Shown piece after piece: positions 45,741-51,004 of a DNA stretch of 51,004 bases; within the stretch, counting starts at the first letter, position 1; every line of letters begins with the position of its first letter. Position numbers and translations under genes: made by a program. Under the pieces are notes generated by a model, which worked only from the letters and a program-made list of their open reading frames with translations, was not told the DNA's origin and ran no database searches. The DNA lies in NCBI GenBank assembly GCA_964564865.1, contig CAZMDA010000025.1, forward strand, positions 1 through 51,004. The letters run 5' to 3'. The stretch comes from RBG-16-66-20 sp964564865. GTDB lineage: Bacteria; Pseudomonadota; Gammaproteobacteria; Burkholderiales; SG8-39.

Positions 45741-47237
45741 ATGCTGGACGTGAATCGCAAGGACCTCGTCGCCGGCGTCGCCGGCAGCGGCACCATGGGA
45801 CGCGGCATCGTGCAGGTGCTGGCGCAATGCGGCGCGCGCACCCTCGTCTTCGATGCCCAGCCGGGCGCGGCCGCGAAGGCGAAGGAAGCCGTCGCCAAGT
45901 CGCTGGCCGGCATCGTGCAGAAGGGCCGCATCACGCAGGCCGACGCCGACGCGACCCTCGCCCGCATCGAGGTGGTGGACGCGCTGGCCGCGCTCAAGCC
46001 CTGCCACCTGGTGGTGGAGGCGATCATCGAGCAGCTGGAACCCAAGCAGGCGCTGTTCAAGGCGCTCGAGGGGATCGTGTCCGACACCTGCATCCTCGCC
46101 TCCAATACGTCGTCGCTGTCGGTGACCGCCATGGCGGCGGCCTGCGCCAGGCCCGGCCGCGTCGCCGGCTACCACTTCTTCAACCCGGTGCCGGTGATGA
46201 AGATCGTGGAGGTGGTGGAGGGCGAGCGCACCGAGCCCTGGGTGGGCGAGGCGCTGGTTGCCCTGGCGCAGCGCTACGGCCACAAGCCGGTGCGCTGCAA
46301 GGACACCCCCGGCTTCATCGTCAACCATGCCGGCCGCGGCTTCGTGCCCGAGAGCCTGCGCGTGCTGCAGGAAGGCGTGGCCGACTTCGCCACCATCGAC
46401 CGGATCCTGGTGGAAGCCGCCGGCTTCCGCCTCGGGCCCTTCGGGCTGCTCGACCTCGTGGGCCTGGACATCGCGCACGGCGTGATGCAGTCCATGCACC
46501 GGCAGTACTACGGCGAGCCGAAGTACCAGCCCTCGTTCCTCGGCGACCCGCGCGTGGCGGCGGGGCTGCTGGGGCGCAAGACCGGGCGCGGCTGGTACGC
46601 CTATGGCAAGGACGGCACGGCGGAGAAAGTGCCCGAGCAACCGGTGCCGCCGCTGAAAGCGGGCCCGGTGTGGTGCGTCCCGGAGCTGAAGGACCTGCTC
46701 GCGAAGCTGGGCGCCAGGCTGGCGCCGGATGCGGCCGCGGCCGACGTCTGCCTGGTGGCGCCGATCGGTGAGGACGCCACCACCACCGCGCTCGGGCTCA
46801 AGCTCGATCCGCGGCGCACCGTCGCGGTGGATCCCCTGTTCGGCTTCGCCAAGCGCCGCACGCTCATGACCACGCCGGTCACCACGCCGGCGGCGCGCGA
46901 CGCGGCGCATGCCCTGCTCGCCTCCGACGGCGTGCCGGTGTCGGTGATCCGCGATTCCGCCGGCTTCGTCGCGCAGCGCGTGGTGGCGCACATCGTCAAC
47001 GTCGGCTGCGACATCGTGCAGCAGCGCATCGCCTCGCCGGAGGACCTGGACTCGGCCGTGATGCTGGGCCTGGGCTACCCGAAGGGGCCGCTCGGCATGG
47101 GCGATGCCGTCGGCCCGGCCAGGATCCTCGCCATACTGGAAGCCATGAACGCGTTCTACGCCGATCCGCGCTACCGCCCCAGCCCCTGGCTGAAGCGCCG
47201 CGCGCGGCTCGGCGTTTCCCTGCTCACCCCGGAGTAA
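45741..47237 (+). CDS. 3-hydroxyacyl-CoA dehydrogenase, PaaH-like
   Basis: 498 residues with an NAD-binding domain (AGSGTMG, 14-20) and two C-terminal 3HCDH domains, as in PaaH/PaaC. SSNTSS-type (SNTSSLSV) and YHFFNPVPVMKIVEVV are substrate-side signatures. It oxidises (S)-3-hydroxyacyl-CoA, for example 3-hydroxybutyryl- or 3-hydroxyadipyl-CoA. It is followed by a thiolase and a glutaryl-CoA dehydrogenase, so it probably works in glutaryl-CoA or phenylacetate-type catabolism. Confidence 0.9.
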   Translation: MLDVNRKDLVAGVAGSGTMGRGIVQVLAQCGARTLVFDAQPGAAAKAKEAVAKSLAGIVQKGRITQADADATLARIEVVDALAALKPCHLVVEAIIEQLEPKQALFKALEGIVSDTCILASNTSSLSVTAMAAACARPGRVAGYHFFNPVPVMKIVEVVEGERTEPWVGEALVALAQRYGHKPVRCKDTPGFIVNHAGRGFVPESLRVLQEGVADFATIDRILVEAAGFRLGPFGLLDLVGLDIAHGVMQSMHRQYYGEPKYQPSFLGDPRVAAGLLGRKTGRGWYAYGKDGTAEKVPEQPVPPLKAGPVWCVPELKDLLAKLGARLAPDAAAADVCLVAPIGEDATTTALGLKLDPRRTVAVDPLFGFAKRRTLMTTPVTTPAARDAAHALLASDGVPVSVIRDSAGFVAQRVVAHIVNVGCDIVQQRIASPEDLDSAVMLGLGYPKGPLGMGDAVGPARILAILEAMNAFYADPRYRPSPWLKRRARLGVSLLTPE

Positions 47238-47255
47238 CAAGGAAGGAATACCGCC

Positions 47256-48463
47256 ATGCTCGACGCCTACATCTACGATGGCATCCGCTCCCCCATCGGC
47301 CGCCACGCCGGCAAACTCGCGCCGGTGCGCCCGGACGACCTCGCCGGCGAGATGATCGCCGAGGTGGTGAAGCGGAACGCCCTCAAGCCCGAGGAGATCA
47401 GCGACGTGATCCTGGGCTGCGTCACGCAGGCGGGCGAGGACTGCCGCAACGTGGCGCGCTTCGCCACGCTCATGTCCGGCCTGCCGCCGACGGTGCCCGG
47501 GGTGACGGTGAACCGCCTGTGCGCCTCCGGCCTGCAGGCGGTGACCGACGCCGCGCGCGCCATCACCGCGGGCGAGGGCGAGCTCTACATCGCCGGCGGC
47601 GTGGAGAGCATGTCGCGCGCGCCCTTCGTCATGGGCAAGAGCGAGACGCCCTACGGCCGCGAGGTGAAGATGTACGACACCACCATCGGCTCCCGATTCA
47701 CGAACCCGCGCTTCAAGAAGCTCTACGGCGACCATGCCATGCCGGAGACCGGCGACAACGTCGCCAAGGAGTTCGGCGTCACCCGCGAGCAGGCCGACGA
47801 ATTCGCGCTCGCCTCGCAGAAGAAGTACGCCAAGGCCGAGGCCGAGGGCTTCTACAAGGGCGAGATCCAGCCCGTCACCCTGCCCGCGAAGAAGAAGGAC
47901 GCGCCCCCGAACGTGGTGAGCGCCGACGAGCACCCGCGCCGCGACTCCACCATGGAGATGCTGGCGAAGCTGAAGCCCCTGTACGAAGGCGGCGTGGTCA
48001 CCGCCGGCAACGCCTCCGGGGTGAACGACGGCGCCGCGGCGCTGGTGGTCGCCAGCCGGGCGTGGGGCGAGAGGAACGGCAAGAAGCCCATCGCGAAGAT
48101 CCTTTCCGCGGCGTCGGCCGCCGTCGAGCCGCGCATCATGGGCGTGGGCCCCGCCTACGCCATCCCGAAGGCGCTGGACCGCGCGAAGCTGTCCTTGAAG
48201 GACATGGACGTGATCGAGATCAACGAGGCCTTCGCCAGCCAGGTGCTCGGCTGCCTCGCCATCATGAAGGTGGACTTCAAGGACCCGCGCGTGAACCCGA
48301 ACGGCGGCGCCATCGCCATCGGCCACCCGCTGGGCTGCTCCGGCGCCCGCCTCGCGCTGACGGTGTCGCGCCAGCTGCAGGAGACCGGGTCGAAGTACGC
48401 CGCGGTGTCGCTGTGCATCGGCGTCGGCCAGGGGCTGGCGGTGATCCTCGAGCGGGTGCCGTC

Positions 48464-48467
<4 letters not shown>
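47256..48467 (+). CDS. Thiolase (acetyl-CoA acetyltransferase / 3-oxoadipyl-CoA thiolase)
   Basis: 403 residues. The nucleophile is C89 in VNRLCASGLQ, with the other active-site elements GHPLGCSG and LCIGVGQG both complete. It cleaves a 3-oxoacyl-CoA with CoA. Sequence style (DVILGCVTQAGEDCRNVAR) is that of the PcaF/PaaJ branch. It lies 18 bases after the dehydrogenase, and its stop overlaps the next start (GTGA). Confidence 0.92.
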
Positions 48468-49663
<1,196 letters not shown>

Positions 49664-49670
49664 AACGGCC

Positions 49671-50012
49671 GTGCAGCTCGAGGAACTCCTCGCGTTCGCG
49701 GTGAAGCACCAGGTGCTGGAGCTGCGCATCGAACCGGGCAAGCCGCCGCTGTTGAAGCTTGCGACGATGGAATCCCGCGTCAACGTGCCGCCGCTGCAGC
49801 AGGCGGACTACGACGCGCTGGTAGCGCCGCTGCTCGATGACCAGGCGCGGGAGTCGCTCCGCTTTCATGGCCGCTGCGAGTTCGAGCGCGAGGTGGGCAG
49901 GCTGGGCCGGTTCCGCTGCGTCGTGACGCCGGCCGCGGCGAACATCACGCCGCCCGCCCCGGACCCGAAGGCGAAGAAGCCCGGACTGTTCGGTCGGCTG
50001 TTCGGGGGTTAG
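49671..50012 (+). CDS. Stand-alone PilT N-terminal-like domain protein
   Basis: 113 residues from a GTG 7 bases after gcdH. The sequence ELLAFAVKHQVLELRIEPG, NVPPLQQADYDALVAPLLDD and REVGRLGRFRCVV follows the N-terminal PAS-like domain of the PilT motor ATPase in order and spacing. No Walker A or other ATPase part follows; instead there is a Pro/Lys-rich tail ending GLFGRLFGG. It cannot be a retraction motor by itself. Its function is unknown; a regulatory or binding role is an inference. Confidence 0.65.
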   Translation: MQLEELLAFAVKHQVLELRIEPGKPPLLKLATMESRVNVPPLQQADYDALVAPLLDDQARESLRFHGRCEFEREVGRLGRFRCVVTPAAANITPPAPDPKAKKPGLFGRLFGG

Positions 50013-50046
50013 CCGGGGTGTTTCCGACCGGGCGCGCATCCTGCCC

Positions 50047-51004
50047 GTGACCGGCCCCGGCCCGCTTCGCGTCGCCATCGTCGGGGGCGGGCTGGGCGGC
50101 CTGGCGGCCGCCCTCTTCCTGCGCGCCGCCGGGGTCGAGGCTTCCGTCTACGAGCAGGCGGCCGAACTGCGCGAGGTCGGCGCCGGCATCGTCGTCTCGC
50201 CCAACATGGTGCGGCCGCTGGCGCGGATCGGCCTCGCCGCGCAACTGCCCTCCTTCGCGGTGCGGCTGGAGGAAGCCTGGGAGTTCCGCCGCTGGCAGGA
50301 CGGGCGGGTGCTGTTCTCGCAGAAGATGGGCGACGAATGCGAGCGGCTCTACGGTGCGCCTTGCTATGTCGCGCATCGCTGCGACCTGCTGGCGCTGTTC
50401 CAGAACGCACTGCCCGCTTCCCGGTTGCACCTCGACCATCGCTGCACGTCGGTGCGCGACGAGGGCGACTCCGTGCAACTGGTCTTTGCCCGCCGCGATG
50501 GCTCCGAGATCCGTGTCACGGCCGACCTCGTCATCGGCGCCGACGGCATCCACTCCGTCATCCGCGACGCCATCGCGCCGAAAGTCGAAGCGCGCTTCTC
50601 GGGCCTGTGCGCGTTCCGCTGCCTCGTTCCCGCCGAACGCGCGCCTGCCATGGCCCTTCGGCCCGTGCAATCGCTGTGGCTCGGGCCCCGGCGCCACTTC
50701 GTCCACTACCCCATCTCCGGCGGGCGCTTGGTCAACGTCGTCGCCATCGTGCCGGCGGGGGATTGGCGTACGGAGTCGTGGACGGCCTCGGGCGAGATTG
50801 CGGACATGCAGCGGGAGTTCGCGGGTTGGGATGCGCGGGTTCACCAGTTGATTGACTCGGCGACGGATACCAAGCGCTGGGCCATGTACGACCGCTCGCC
50901 GCTGGAGCGCTGGAGCGTCGGGCGGATCAGCCTGCTGGGCGATGCAGCGCACGCCATGCTGCCGTTCTTCGGCCAGGGCGCGGCGCAGGCGGTGGAGGAT
51001 GCGG
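50047..51004 (+). CDS. FAD-dependent aromatic hydroxylase (partial at the right edge)
   Basis: The first 319 residues are visible from a GTG at 50047. Class A flavin monooxygenase motifs are present in order: GxGxxG in VAIVGGGLGGLAAALFL, DG in VIGADGIHSVIRD and GD in LLGDAAHAMLPFFGQGA. Family members hydroxylate salicylate, 3-hydroxybenzoate or similar acids with NAD(P)H and oxygen. The start is tentative. Position next to ring-catabolism genes fits an aromatic substrate, but which one is unknown. Confidence 0.85.
   Translation, partial: MTGPGPLRVAIVGGGLGGLAAALFLRAAGVEASVYEQAAELREVGAGIVVSPNMVRPLARIGLAAQLPSFAVRLEEAWEFRRWQDGRVLFSQKMGDECERLYGAPCYVAHRCDLLALFQNALPASRLHLDHRCTSVRDEGDSVQLVFARRDGSEIRVTADLVIGADGIHSVIRDAIAPKVEARFSGLCAFRCLVPAERAPAMALRPVQSLWLGPRRHFVHYPISGGRLVNVVAIVPAGDWRTESWTASGEIADMQREFAGWDARVHQLIDSATDTKRWAMYDRSPLERWSVGRISLLGDAAHAMLPFFGQGAAQAVEDA

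Overview
The window looks like a high-GC betaproteobacterial chromosome, most likely order Burkholderiales. The evidence is the gyrA-serC-serA and ompA-ubiG-gph blocks, a betaproteobacterial OmpA with a short N-terminal domain instead of a beta-barrel, a one-piece tmRNA whose tag ends ANDERFALAA, three stand-alone Bug (TctC-type) binding proteins, and many short catabolic operons. A 100-N gap flanked by an exact 55-bp direct repeat shows this is a draft scaffold; collapsing the repeat restores gyrA perfectly.

Layout. 1-4471 (minus): gyrA, serC and the start of serA. 4640-8095 (plus): an MTA/SAH-deaminase-type amidohydrolase, ompA with a terminator, then overlapping ubiG and gph. 8134-8501: ssrA (tmRNA). 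8502 to about 16010: a lower-GC accessory segment between the tmRNA 3' end and a decayed copy of that 3' end. It holds three unrecognised genes (one a four-helix membrane protein), a TIP30-like oxidoreductase and a Type III-like Mod/Res pair. 16046-24983: two Bug proteins, a TauD-type dioxygenase, a membrane nucleotide-cyclase-like protein, an acetamidase, a YtcJ-type amidohydrolase, LigA/LigB extradiol dioxygenase subunits, and a coupled RidA / 3-hydroxyanthranilate-dioxygenase pair. 25039-32650: MFS exporter, two GST-type proteins, acyl-CoA synthetase, degenerate EAL protein, enoyl-CoA hydratase plus D-amino-acid dehydrogenase.

32647-37300 (minus) is the most unusual operon: iorA-iorB (a Tat-exported molybdenum hydroxylase) tightly coupled to soxX-soxY-soxZ-soxA, with no soxB or soxCD in the window. 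Next, also on minus, come VWA, DUF58 and MoxR genes, a PDZ-less trypsin-like protease and an orphan CoxL-type molybdenum subunit. uspA, with a clear terminator, and a third Bug protein follow. 45214-49663 (plus) holds a gpt-type phosphoribosyltransferase and a 3-hydroxyacyl-CoA dehydrogenase / thiolase / glutaryl-CoA dehydrogenase set that fits glutaryl-CoA or aromatic-ring catabolism to acetyl-CoA. The window ends with a lone PilT N-terminal-like domain and a truncated FAD monooxygenase.

The best candidates for undescribed biology are the IorAB-SoxXYZA operon, the three-gene module at 8982-10772 inside the ssrA-linked segment, and a 20-bp perfect palindrome present twice outside obvious promoters. 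All functions are read from sequence motifs; no database search was run.
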